Source: Chryseobacterium sp. (lineage in GTDB: Bacteria > Bacteroidota > Bacteroidia > Flavobacteriales > Weeksellaceae). From it: a DNA stretch of 64,000 nt. Shown in pieces: positions 9,776 through 16,818 of this stretch. Numbering within the stretch: the stretch's first letter is position 1; each line of letters begins with the position of its first letter. The notes below the pieces were generated by a model that saw only the letters and a program-made list of their open reading frames with translations, did no database searches and was not told the DNA's origin. The stretch lies in contig JAITUA010000015.1 of NCBI GenBank assembly GCA_031286615.1, positions 1 to 64,000 of the forward strand, written 5' to 3'. A program made the translations under genes and the position numbers.

Positions 9776-10519
9776 AAAGGCGACCTTGGGAATAAAAGGG
9801 TAACCTTTGTGAAAAGCAGCGAAGCATTCTTGAAGTTACCGATACCAATAATTATTATGCATTCGGATTAAACCATATTGAAGGAATGCTTAGTAGTTCT
9901 AATTTTGGAGGATATTATAGCTACAAGTATAATGCTAAAGAGCTACAGGAAACAGGAATGTATGACTATGGAGCGAGGATGTATATGCCGGATATTGGAA
10001 GATGGGGTGTATTATACAACTGGAGAATCACAAATTAAACATGGTGTTAGTAATATTGTTGAACTAAATACATCTCCACATGGTTTATGGACAACATCAG
10101 GAATAAATACTGAAAATTCACCTTTATATGCAACTATTGCACATGAAATGGGACATGTTTATGGATATTTTGCTTTAGGAGAAAGGGCAGTCCCAGATGA
10201 AAGGTTTGGAAATACAGCTGCTGAAATTTATGGGACACATGTCGAAAATATAGTGAGAGCTGAAACAGGGCTTCCGCTGAGAACTCACTATAAAACAATT
10301 ATAGATGGGGTTGGGAAAAAATTTCCTAGTGAAGGTGGTAGATTAATTGATAGTGCTGGAAGCAGTATATACTATGATTCAAATAGAAGTCAAATAACTC
10401 CTATTCCAAGTGTTGATAACGTGCTTAAGGCCAATAAAAAAATATTACAAAATAGGTATAATTATTATGGAGCAGCTGCATACTTTCACTATCAAAGATT
10501 TAGAAATAGATCACATTAA
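9776..10519 (+). pseudogene. Degenerate silent Rhs tip 3: M91/NleD-like peptidase
   Basis: Core homology starts near 9776 and ends at 10010 ('PDIGRWGV'). One base is missing near 9826, where the expressed copy has 6 bases for 'GA' and this one has 5. After 'GRWG' the core frame runs into TAA at 10036-10038, while the toxin continues in the +1 frame; the whole 'DPLAE...DPDGR' junction is deleted. The toxin part has 'IAHEMGH' (HExxH at 10142-10156) and 'VENIVRAETGLPLRTHY', which closely resembles the conserved segment of peptidase M91, the family of the type III effector NleD. NleD is a zinc protease that cuts kinases in host cells. An open frame from 9878 encodes the toxin but with an out-of-frame N-terminus. 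I regard the cassette as dead. Confidence 0.7.
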
Positions 10520-10534
10520 TATAAATCATAACCA

Positions 10535-11227
10535 ATGAAAAACTATATTTTATTGTGCATAATGCTATTTACTAGCTGTTTATCGCAAAGTAAAAGCTCG
10601 TTAAAAGAAATTAATCAAAATTTACTCAATAATAACGATGTTTCTTTTAATAATTCTTATTTAAATTCCAAAGAAAATGAGGGAATGAAAAATGCTTTAA
10701 CAAAATTTAGATTGTTAGGAATAGAATCTTGTAATATAAATCCTGAAAAAAAATATTCACGTATTTATATTGAAGATGGATTTCATTATGAAGAAGGATT
10801 TTACAACGGGATTATTATTTTCGATAATAAAGATGTTTGTGAGATAACAAATAGCCCTTACAAATTGAGAATTGATAGTCTTTCGTACAAAAAAGTAAAA
10901 AATGGCAATTTTATATTTTATACGAAAAAAAAATCAATAGAAGACTTTAAAAAGAACAATTTGAATGAATATTATAGATATCAATTAGTGATAGAAAATA
11001 AGGTAGATGAATTGAAAAAATGTTTGGAAGTTGATGAGCTTACCCCAAAACCAATTATTTTCACCAAAAATTATTATATCATTGGTAAACAGGTTAATAG
11101 TTATGGAGCTATCAAGATAAATTATAATGATATTAAAGATGGTGTAAAAGATATTCCTTATTTTAAAAAAGAAAATCAAAAAAGATTTATGGACTGTATT
11201 GGAAATCTAAATATTAAGTTTGAGTAA
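10535..11227 (+). CDS. Putative immunity lipoprotein for M91-like tip 3
   Basis: A 230-aa protein with a lipoprotein signal peptide ('ILLCIMLFTSCLSQ', lipobox with Cys). The rest is rich in Asn, Lys and Tyr and has no family I recognise. It starts 15 bp after the degenerate toxin frame and is intact although the toxin is broken, so it may still protect against siblings that carry a working copy. Role inferred from position. Confidence 0.6.
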   Translation: MKNYILLCIMLFTSCLSQSKSSLKEINQNLLNNNDVSFNNSYLNSKENEGMKNALTKFRLLGIESCNINPEKKYSRIYIEDGFHYEEGFYNGIIIFDNKDVCEITNSPYKLRIDSLSYKKVKNGNFIFYTKKKSIEDFKKNNLNEYYRYQLVIENKVDELKKCLEVDELTPKPIIFTKNYYIIGKQVNSYGAIKINYNDIKDGVKDIPYFKKENQKRFMDCIGNLNIKFE

Positions 11228-11245
11228 ATATTTTTGTTAGCATAC

Positions 11246-11304
11246 CCTGGCGGGAGCATGCTATTCGTGTCCCGCTGCGCAAAGTCTCCCGACTTTGAGC
11301 TGAC
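11246..11304. repeat. Inter-cassette spacer element, copy B
   Basis: Contains 'gcgggagcatgctattcgtg' and then a second module around 11274-11304 ('gcaaagtctcccgactttga') with an AAAGTC/GACTTT inverted pair. Both modules recur after immunity gene 5 (14596-14674). Confidence 0.55.
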
Positions 11305-11315
11305 CAAATAAAAAC

Positions 11316-11341
11316 AAAACCACTGCAATTGCGGTGGTTTT
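11316..11341. terminator. Hairpin after immunity gene 3
   Basis: AAAACCACTGC (11316-11326) pairs with GCGGTGGTTTT (11331-11341) across a 4-nt loop, with one G-T pair. A T-rich tract follows. Confidence 0.7.
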
Positions 11342-12396
11342 ATTTTATCCTGCAAAACCGTTATATTTATCAATACAAAGATCACCTTGGCAATGCCAGA
11401 GTAAGCTTTGCAAAAAACAGCGAAGGCGCTCTTGAAGTTACAGATACCAACAACTATTATCCATTTGGATTAAACCATATTGAAGGGATGTTTAGTACTT
11501 CTAATTTTGGAGGATATTATAGTTACAAGTATAATGGTAAGGAATTGCAGGAAAGTGGTATGTATGACTATGGAGCAAGGTTCTATATGCCAGATATTGG
11601 TAGATGGGGTGTTATAGATCCGCTGGCGGAGACAGATAGAAGATGGACACCTTATAGATATGCATATAATAATCCGATACGATTTATAGACCCAGATGGA
11701 AGAAATGAAGATATTTATGAGCTAGATAGAAATGGTAGTATAACCTGGAGAGCGGAATCAGATAGAGATATTATTTATGCTTCAAAAAATTTTGATAGCA
11801 ATGGTAATCTCAAAGAAAAAAATGATGGTGGCGTAGATGTTGGAGAAGCTGGCTATATTGAGAAGCATACAAAAGAAGGGAATGTTGAGTACTCTAATGG
11901 TAGTACTCAGACATACAGCATAATTGATTTTGATAACGAGAAAAAAGCTTTAGGAGTGCATGAGTACATATCTGATAATTCAGATGCTGAGTTTATTGTA
12001 TCAACAGGTTTAAAAGATGGCAGCCAACAATCCATAATAGGAAAAGATGGAGCATTAGATAAACCGGCTACCCCGGGGGCGGTATCGATATATCCTTTTA
12101 TAAATTATTTCGATAGCAATTCAATTTCATTGTTTGGACATAACCATCCGGATAATGTCTATGAAATTGGTCCTAGTGGATATGACATAAAAATGACGGG
12201 ACGTAATGGGAACGACTTTGAAAAATTGAAATTACCCGGAAAAGCGGTAAAACAAGGAGATAAAAATAGTAGCTCTAGTTTTCCAAGAGCAGCAACACTA
12301 TTTATTTACAATCCTAGCTATTATGTAGGCCCTAAAACTGTTTACTATAATCAAGAAGAAGTTACTTCAATCAAGAATGGTTATCATAAAAAGTAA
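11329..12396 (+). CDS. Silent Rhs tip 4: core remnant plus JAMM/JAB-like peptidase toxin
   Basis: The longest open frame starts at a TTG inside the terminator hairpin, which cannot be a real start; an internal ATG exists at the 'GMFSTSNF' codons. Core homology runs 11354-11631 with no indel against the expressed copy. After 'NPIRFIDPDGRNED' comes a ~230-aa toxin region including 'FIVSTGLKDG' and 'LFGHNHPD' (HxHP at 12139-12150), followed by 'GPSGYD' (12169-12186). Together they match the JAMM pattern HxHP...SxxD of JAB-like toxins. It shares the fold class with tip 2 but little obvious sequence. The frame is intact, so it could be activated by one exchange with the expressed core. Its immunity candidate begins 5 bp downstream. 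Confidence 0.75.
   Translation: MRWFYFILQNRYIYQYKDHLGNARVSFAKNSEGALEVTDTNNYYPFGLNHIEGMFSTSNFGGYYSYKYNGKELQESGMYDYGARFYMPDIGRWGVIDPLAETDRRWTPYRYAYNNPIRFIDPDGRNEDIYELDRNGSITWRAESDRDIIYASKNFDSNGNLKEKNDGGVDVGEAGYIEKHTKEGNVEYSNGSTQTYSIIDFDNEKKALGVHEYISDNSDAEFIVSTGLKDGSQQSIIGKDGALDKPATPGAVSIYPFINYFDSNSISLFGHNHPDNVYEIGPSGYDIKMTGRNGNDFEKLKLPGKAVKQGDKNSSSSFPRAATLFIYNPSYYVGPKTVYYNQEEVTSIKNGYHKK
11354..11631 (+). repeat. Rhs core end, silent copy 4
   Basis: 278 bp, the same length as the expressed segment 6619-6896, with only scattered substitutions. It is the most faithful silent copy and starts with the same 'aaaaccgttatatttatc'. Confidence 0.8.
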
Positions 12397-12401
12397 TAAA
12401 A

Positions 12402-12992
12402 ATGGAAAAATTAATAATTTTAATATCATTTTTGATATTTTCTCAATATTCAGCACAAAATAAAGTTGAAAAATTAGGCAAAATAACGAACGAAGTAATG
12501 AAGCTTTATGTGAAAGATACTTTAAAACGACCTTTTAAATATGGAGATAATATAGCCATAAGCATGTTTTCAGATTCGACTTCTAATAAAAGTGGTTTAT
12601 ATATAGAAACATTAGATAAAGACTTTAAAATTTATAAAAATACCGTTATTTACAAATGGTTTACTTTTCAAAACAATAATATTATTGTTTTTTGTGGTTT
12701 TAATTCAACAAGTAAATGTCAAGAATATTTTAAATCATTAAATTTTAAAGTTAATGAAGAAAATAATACTGAAATATTAGATCAGGAAACTTATTCTGAT
12801 AGATTGGACGAAAATACTAAGCTTTGGACTATTGGTATAAATAAAGAATATAAAATTACTGAGATTAGTGGAAAAATGATTGACGCTGAGATTGCTAATC
12901 CTCGAGAATTTAAAAAGTTTTTAAACAAATTTTCTTCATTAAAATTGTATCAACTTTATGAAGGTGGAGAATTAATAAATATTAAAAAATAA
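12402..12992 (+). CDS. Putative immunity protein for JAMM tip 4, exported
   Basis: A 196-aa protein starting 5 bp after the toxin frame. The N-terminus 'KLIILISFLIFSQYSAQNK' is a Sec signal peptide. The mature part is Lys/Asn-rich with two Cys ('VFCGFNSTSKCQEYF') and has no family I recognise. Immunity function is inferred from its place between the toxin and the hairpin. Confidence 0.6.
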   Translation: MEKLIILISFLIFSQYSAQNKVEKLGKITNEVMKLYVKDTLKRPFKYGDNIAISMFSDSTSNKSGLYIETLDKDFKIYKNTVIYKWFTFQNNNIIVFCGFNSTSKCQEYFKSLNFKVNEENNTEILDQETYSDRLDENTKLWTIGINKEYKITEISGKMIDAEIANPREFKKFLNKFSSLKLYQLYEGGELINIKK

Positions 12993-13063
12993 TATAAATT
13001 TTAGATAATGTATTTACTTGTATAAATTATAAAGCTTTTAGTTAATAGAATAAATCCTCCTCT

Positions 13064-13095
13064 CTGCTGACGCGAGCACCCTCGCTCGTGTCCAT
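13064..13095. repeat. Inter-cassette spacer element, copy C
   Basis: 'tgctgacgcgagcaccctcg' followed by 'ctcgtgtccat'. It contains the inverted pair GCGAG/CTCGC and precedes the next hairpin by 9 bp. Confidence 0.6.
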
Positions 13096-13104
13096 GAATA
13101 AAGT

Positions 13105-13130
13105 AAAACCACTGCACAAGCAGTGGTTTT
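13105..13130. terminator. Hairpin after immunity gene 4
   Basis: Perfect 11-bp stem AAAACCACTGC (13105-13115) / GCAGTGGTTTT (13120-13130) with a 4-nt loop and a T tract behind it. Confidence 0.75.
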
Positions 13131-13145
13131 ACTCTTTTTTTTCTA

Positions 13146-13404
13146 GAGAAACCGTTATATTTACCAGTACAGATATCACCTTGGCAATGCCAGAGTAAGC
13201 TTTGCAAAAAACAGCGAAGGCGTTCTTGAAGTTACAGATACCAACAACTATTATCCATTTGGTTTAAACCATATTGAAGGGATGCTTAGTACTTCTAATC
13301 TTGGAGGATATTATAGTTACAAATACAACGATAAGGAACTCCAGGAGACAGGGATGTATGATTATGGAGCGAGGATGTATATGCCGGATATTGGACGATG
13401 GGGG
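13146..13404 (+). repeat. Rhs core end, silent copy 5 (frameshifted)
   Basis: Core homology from 'accgttatatttacc' to 'PDIGRWG'. An in-frame TAG lies just before it, as in copy 2. The copy ends in a run of five G (13400-13404) immediately followed by an in-frame TAA; one more G would rejoin it to the toxin frame that begins at 13398. Confidence 0.75.
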
Positions 13405-14189
13405 TAATGGATAACAAAGCAAAAAAATATATTTCTGTATCCCCATATCATTATGCTGGAAATAATCCTGTCTTATATTTTGATATTGATGGAAATGAAT
13501 TTACTGATGATGCATGGGAATGGGTTAACAAGTTGATTGCTAAGGCAAGAGAAAAAAGAGTAGATAATGATTATGAGATTAATAAATACCAAGAAATGAT
13601 GCATAATGGAGGGACTGAAAAAGAAATGAAAAGTTGGCAAAAGAAGATTGATAGATATAATGCTTCTAATAGTGATTTAGATAATACTATTGGAGAAATC
13701 AATGTAATGGCAAGCTCTAATCAAATTTATGATGTTATTGAAAGTAATAACTTGAATGATTCATCTTCAAAAGTAGGGGCATTGGGATTTAATTTTAGTG
13801 ATGGTAAAGCTTATCTTTTAATTCCTAGTGGATCAGATTTAGCAATGTTTTCTCATGAATTAAAACATGGATTTCAGTTTGAAATTGGAGAAGGTGGTGG
13901 TGTAACAAAAAGTGAAAATGATAAAGGTGTTACTTTTTTAAATGACAAAACCGATGAAGTTGCTGGATACCAAAGAGGGAAATTGTTTGGGCAAAATGAT
14001 TCTTATACAACGAACAGCCTTCCAACTCTTTATGATGGTTTACCTACAGGTCCTATCAATACAGTAAATCATCCTGAAATATCTCAAGCTCTAAAATTGC
14101 CAGTAAGTCAACAAAAGGCAGCTTTGCAAAATATAGCTAATAAAGGAAGAGCTTTTCGTGTCAATGGCCAAACATATTATAAAAAATGA
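13398..14189 (+). CDS. Silent Rhs tip 5: HExxH metallopeptidase toxin (frameshift from core)
   Basis: A 263-aa open frame. Its first ATG is an artefact of a one-base loss: the sequence reads 'MGVMDNKAKKYISVSPYHY', clearly the continuation of 'GRWGVMD' of the core in another frame. After 'NNPVLYFDIDGNEFTDD' comes the toxin region, with a lysine-rich stretch that may be coiled and then 'FSHELKHGFQFEIG' (HExxH at 13854-13868) and 'KTDEVAGYQRGKLFG', whose acidic residues could supply the third zinc ligand. This looks like a gluzincin-type domain often found on Bacteroidota Rhs tips. A +1 G in the G tract at 13400-13404 would restore the fusion. Probably not translated as it stands. Confidence 0.65.
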   Translation: MGVMDNKAKKYISVSPYHYAGNNPVLYFDIDGNEFTDDAWEWVNKLIAKAREKRVDNDYEINKYQEMMHNGGTEKEMKSWQKKIDRYNASNSDLDNTIGEINVMASSNQIYDVIESNNLNDSSSKVGALGFNFSDGKAYLLIPSGSDLAMFSHELKHGFQFEIGEGGGVTKSENDKGVTFLNDKTDEVAGYQRGKLFGQNDSYTTNSLPTLYDGLPTGPINTVNHPEISQALKLPVSQQKAALQNIANKGRAFRVNGQTYYKK

Positions 14190-14533
14190 AAAATACTTTA
14201 ATAATTTTTTTGTCTCTTTTTCTATTTAGTTGCAATCCTAGATTTAAAATTGGGAGGTACGAGAATAAATGCTATTCTACAGATGCTCCTTCAAATATTT
14301 TGTTAATTGAAAAAAACAAAAGATTTGTTTTGATATACCCAAGTTCTGTTGAGAAATTATCTGGAATTTGGTCAGTTAGAAATGATACTCTAAGTTTGTT
14401 TTCACAATATCATCATCTTTCATTAAAAATAAAAGATAGTGTTACTCATAAAGAAATAACAAATTTTATTATAAAAGAGAAAAAATTAATAAATCCTCAA
14501 AATAGAAATTGTTATTTGATTTTGAAAAATTAA
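14186..14533 (+). CDS. Putative immunity lipoprotein for tip 5
   Basis: A 115-aa lipoprotein: signal 'LIIFLSLFLFSCNPRFK' with a lipobox Cys. The start codon overlaps the toxin stop (ATGA at 14186-14189), which implies translational coupling. The short mature domain includes 'SGIWSVRNDTLSLFS', suggesting a small lipocalin-like or beta-barrel fold, but I cannot name the family. Immunity role inferred from position. Confidence 0.6.
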   Translation: MKNTLIIFLSLFLFSCNPRFKIGRYENKCYSTDAPSNILLIEKNKRFVLIYPSSVEKLSGIWSVRNDTLSLFSQYHHLSLKIKDSVTHKEITNFIIKEKKLINPQNRNCYLILKN

Positions 14534-14595
14534 TTTTTTCTGCTGACACATTCTATGACAAAAAGAAAGTGAGAAATGTTAAGGTTTAAGAAACC

Positions 14596-14674
14596 CCTGC
14601 TGGCGCGAGCGTCTCGCTCGTGTCCATAAATATAAAACCCGCTACACAAAGTCTATGACTTTGAGTTGATAAAA
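14596..14674. repeat. Inter-cassette spacer element, copy D (most complete)
   Basis: Contains both spacer modules: a GC-rich palindrome ('ggcgcgagcgtctcgctcg') and, at 14639-14674, 'cccgctacacaaagtctatg' plus 'actttgagttgat', which match the second module of copy B. It stands after the last immunity gene although no further core copy follows. Confidence 0.6.
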
Positions 14675-14675
14675 T

Positions 14676-14701
14676 AAAACCACTGCTTGTGCAGTGGTTT
14701 T
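14676..14701. terminator. Hairpin after immunity gene 5
   Basis: Perfect 11-bp stem AAAACCACTGC (14676-14686) / GCAGTGGTTTT (14691-14701), 4-nt loop, then a T-rich stretch. Last hairpin of the array. Confidence 0.75.
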
Positions 14702-14740
14702 ATTTATAAAAGCCCTCGTACATCCTTATCAAAATACCAT

Positions 14741-15005
14741 GAATCACTTTATAAACACCTTCAGCCACTTAGAAAGTACCTTCAGCCACTTAGAAAGTAC
14801 CTCTAACCACTATAGTAAGTCTCTTGAGCCCCTTTATGAAGTGGTTGGAACCCCTTCGGAACAGCCTCCAACTACTTCATTAACGGTCTCAGACCGTTCT
14901 ATAAGTACCTTTACCCACTTGTCAAAGGGGCTGGAAACCGTTAATGAACACCCTCTAGCCACTTATATAACTGGCTATACCCCCCCTTACTCAAGGGGGT
15001 AGAGG
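14741..15005. repeat. Degenerate ~21-bp palindromic tandem repeat
   Basis: About twelve units of 20-23 bp. Two adjacent units are identical ('ttcagccacttagaaagtac' plus c, at 14760-14780 and 14781-14801). Others vary but keep the plan CCACTT-spacer-AAGTGG, for example 'cccctttatgaagtgg' (14829-14844) and 'gccacttatataactggc' (14958-14975), so each unit can form a short hairpin. The last units turn into a C-rich then G-rich stretch (14980-15022). The region is open in one frame, but codon-level conservation cannot be judged and I treat it as noncoding. Confidence 0.65.
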
Positions 15006-15143
15006 GGGGCGGTGAAGGGGGTAGAAAAAGCGAAGCCGTCAGTGGTTTTTATTAATAGGTTGCCCGCTTTTCATAACTATAGAAAAAAGCATTTCCTCCT
15101 GGAAGCTTACCGAGGTTTGATACGTAGTAGAGAGTATAAACAA
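15006..15143. other. Intergenic spacer after the repeat array
   Basis: Contains G-rich 'gtgaagggggtag', a 'gtcagtggtttttattaa' fragment resembling half of the cassette hairpins, and no open frame of note. Confidence 0.4.
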
Positions 15144-15174
15144 AAAATCCGCTGTAGTAAATGCAGCGGATTTT
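15144..15174. terminator. Terminator downstream of the MerR gene
   Basis: AAAATCCGCTG (15144-15154) pairs with CAGCGGATTTT (15164-15174), 9-nt loop. With A and T runs on both sides it can stop transcription in either direction; it sits just past the stop of the minus-strand MerR gene. Confidence 0.8.
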
Positions 15175-15190
15175 AATATATTGTATAAAA

Positions 15191-15535
15191 TTATTCTTCC
15201 TCCCTTTCTCCCAAAGATTCTTTTAGTTTAATAAGCTCAGCTTTTACAAATTCAAGCCTGTCGATAAGGGTGATGGTTTCGGAGATTTTACTGTTTGTGG
15301 TGAGGGCGATACGGGCTCCGTCCAGAGTGTATCCTTTTTCTTTTACAAGATGATAGATCATCTGAAGGTTTTTGATATCCTCAGGAGTGAAATATCGGTT
15401 GCCTTTTCTGTTTTTTTTAGGTTTGATAATAGGGAATTCCTGTTCCCAGTAACGTATTAATGAAGTGTTTACATCGAATGCTTTTGCTACTTCTCCTATA
15501 GAATAATACAGTTTATCAGCTAAATTTATTTTCAT
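15191..15535 (-). CDS. MerR family transcriptional regulator
   Basis: A 114-aa protein if started at 'MKINLADKLYYSIGEVAKAF'; a start 7 codons upstream (15556) is also open, but the family normally begins just before 'YSIGEVA'. The N-terminal winged helix-turn-helix is typical: 'IGEVAKAFDVNTSLIRYWEQEFP', then 'RYFTPEDIKNLQMIYHLVKEKGYTLDGA'. A short C-terminal helix rich in Glu and Lys would form the dimer coiled coil. There is no long effector domain, no metal-binding cysteine, so the ligand is unknown. Single gene with its own terminator. This small MerR is common in Flavobacteriia. Confidence 0.88.
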   Translation of the reverse strand: MKINLADKLYYSIGEVAKAFDVNTSLIRYWEQEFPIIKPKKNRKGNRYFTPEDIKNLQMIYHLVKEKGYTLDGARIALTTNSKISETITLIDRLEFVKAELIKLKESLGEREEE

Positions 15536-15740
15536 TTTACGACTCCTAAACTTCAAAGATAAAAATTTTTTAAAGTTGTATCCAAATATATTGGAAAAAC
15601 TACGGTCTGACTTTCATTATACAACAGCAAACTTATCCTGAATTAGCATACATTAGTTTGTAACGGATAAGAAATATCGGTATTACTGGTCCTTTTTTGT
15701 CTACATTTGTGAATACTTACCAGATATATAAACTTACTTA

Positions 15741-16622
15741 ATGAATCCTATTTCTGTCCTTCATATTGATCTTTTCCAGGCAGGTAAAAATACTTCAGAT
15801 TTTTATTTTAATACGATGAAGAATCATTTGGTGGTAGGACATCGTCATATAGAAAAGCCACACAGACATGATTTTTATGCTGCTGTTCTTTTCACCAAAG
15901 GAGTAGGGGTGCATGAAATTGATTTTCAGAAGTATGATGTTTCTGAGGGAAGCCTTTTCTTTCTTTCGCCCGGACAGATTCACAGTTGGGAGCTTTCCGA
16001 AGATATAGAAGGTTATATTTTCTTTTGTTCTCAGGAATTTTATGAAATGCATTATGTAAATCAGAAACTGAGAAATTTCCCTTTTTTTGGATCTGTGTCT
16101 TTTCCTAGAAAACTTCAGCTGGATGTTTTGGAACTGAAGAAGAATATTAGTCTATTTGAGGAACTCGGAGAAGAACATCAGACTAAAAACATCATGAAAG
16201 AAGGTCTTATTTTATCATTGATGTCTCAGATCTTTATTAATTCCACCAGATTATTTTCAAAAGATTTTGATACACAGGCTTCTGCCGCCGGACTTTCTTA
16301 TTTTAAACATTATCAGGATTTTGAAAATTTGATTGAACAGCATTTTGCAGAACATAAATCGATTGCCCATTACGCTTCCTTATTAGGTATTTCATCCAAA
16401 CATCTGAATAGAATTGTACAGACTGTTGTTCAAAAAACAGCTACAGATGTGATTACAGAAAGAGTTGTACTGGAAGCCAAAAGAATGTTGATGTATCTGG
16501 ACGAAAGTCTGGTTGAAATTGCTTTCAGATTAGGATATGAAGAATATTCCTACTTTGTAAGAGTATTCCGGAAAAACTCCGGAATGACTCCTACGCAGTT
16601 TATGAGGAAATATAAGGCTTAA
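15741..16622 (+). CDS. AraC family transcriptional regulator
   Basis: A 293-aa protein. The N-terminal half is a cupin-like ligand domain ('RHIEKPHRHDFYAAVLFTKG', 'SLFFLSPGQIHSW'); the C-terminal ~100 residues form the double helix-turn-helix of AraC ('SIAHYASLLGISSKHLNRIVQ', 'LVEIAFRLGYEEYSYFVRVFRKNSGMTPTQF'). It stands alone between a minus-strand merR and the minus-strand ccoG, so the target is not evident from context. Expected to be a DNA-binding activator responding to a small molecule. Confidence 0.9.
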   Translation: MNPISVLHIDLFQAGKNTSDFYFNTMKNHLVVGHRHIEKPHRHDFYAAVLFTKGVGVHEIDFQKYDVSEGSLFFLSPGQIHSWELSEDIEGYIFFCSQEFYEMHYVNQKLRNFPFFGSVSFPRKLQLDVLELKKNISLFEELGEEHQTKNIMKEGLILSLMSQIFINSTRLFSKDFDTQASAAGLSYFKHYQDFENLIEQHFAEHKSIAHYASLLGISSKHLNRIVQTVVQKTATDVITERVVLEAKRMLMYLDESLVEIAFRLGYEEYSYFVRVFRKNSGMTPTQFMRKYKA

Positions 16623-16625
16623 TTT

Positions 16626-16685
16626 AGTTTAAAGTTTAAAGTTTAAAGTTCAATGTTTAAAGTTTAAAGTTCAATGTTTAATGTT
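16626..16685. repeat. Short direct repeats 'gtttaaa' after AraC gene
   Basis: Tandem units of 'agtttaa' and 'aagttcaatgttta' run from 16626 to about 16685. Simple-sequence repeat in the spacer between two convergent genes, with no coding content. Confidence 0.6.
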
Positions 16686-16818
16686 GTCAGTTCTCATATC
16701 TTAGCTCTTTGTTAATATTCACCATTCACTTGCGAAGCAAAATTCACATTGATATCATAAACCTCTATCAATACTTCACAAAGTATTTTCCCTAATCCCT
16801 ACAACCACTATCTCCTTC

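Noticed and set aside
11329-11353. TTG start for Rhs tip 4
   Set aside because: The TTG lies in the loop/stem of the terminator hairpin and the sequence up to 11353 has no relation to Rhs proteins; the frame is merely open.
14694-15002. 102-codon open frame with repeated 'TFSHLES'
   Set aside because: It begins inside the cassette terminator hairpin, has no start signal, and its repeats follow DNA-level palindromes of 20-23 bp whose lengths are not multiples of three.
14741-15005. Possible CRISPR array
   Set aside because: Units are only 20-23 bp and degenerate with no constant repeat/variable spacer alternation, and there are no cas genes.
16626-16685. Possible regulatory operator array after the AraC gene
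   Set aside because: Simple AT-rich direct repeats in a convergent spacer; no promoter reads from it.
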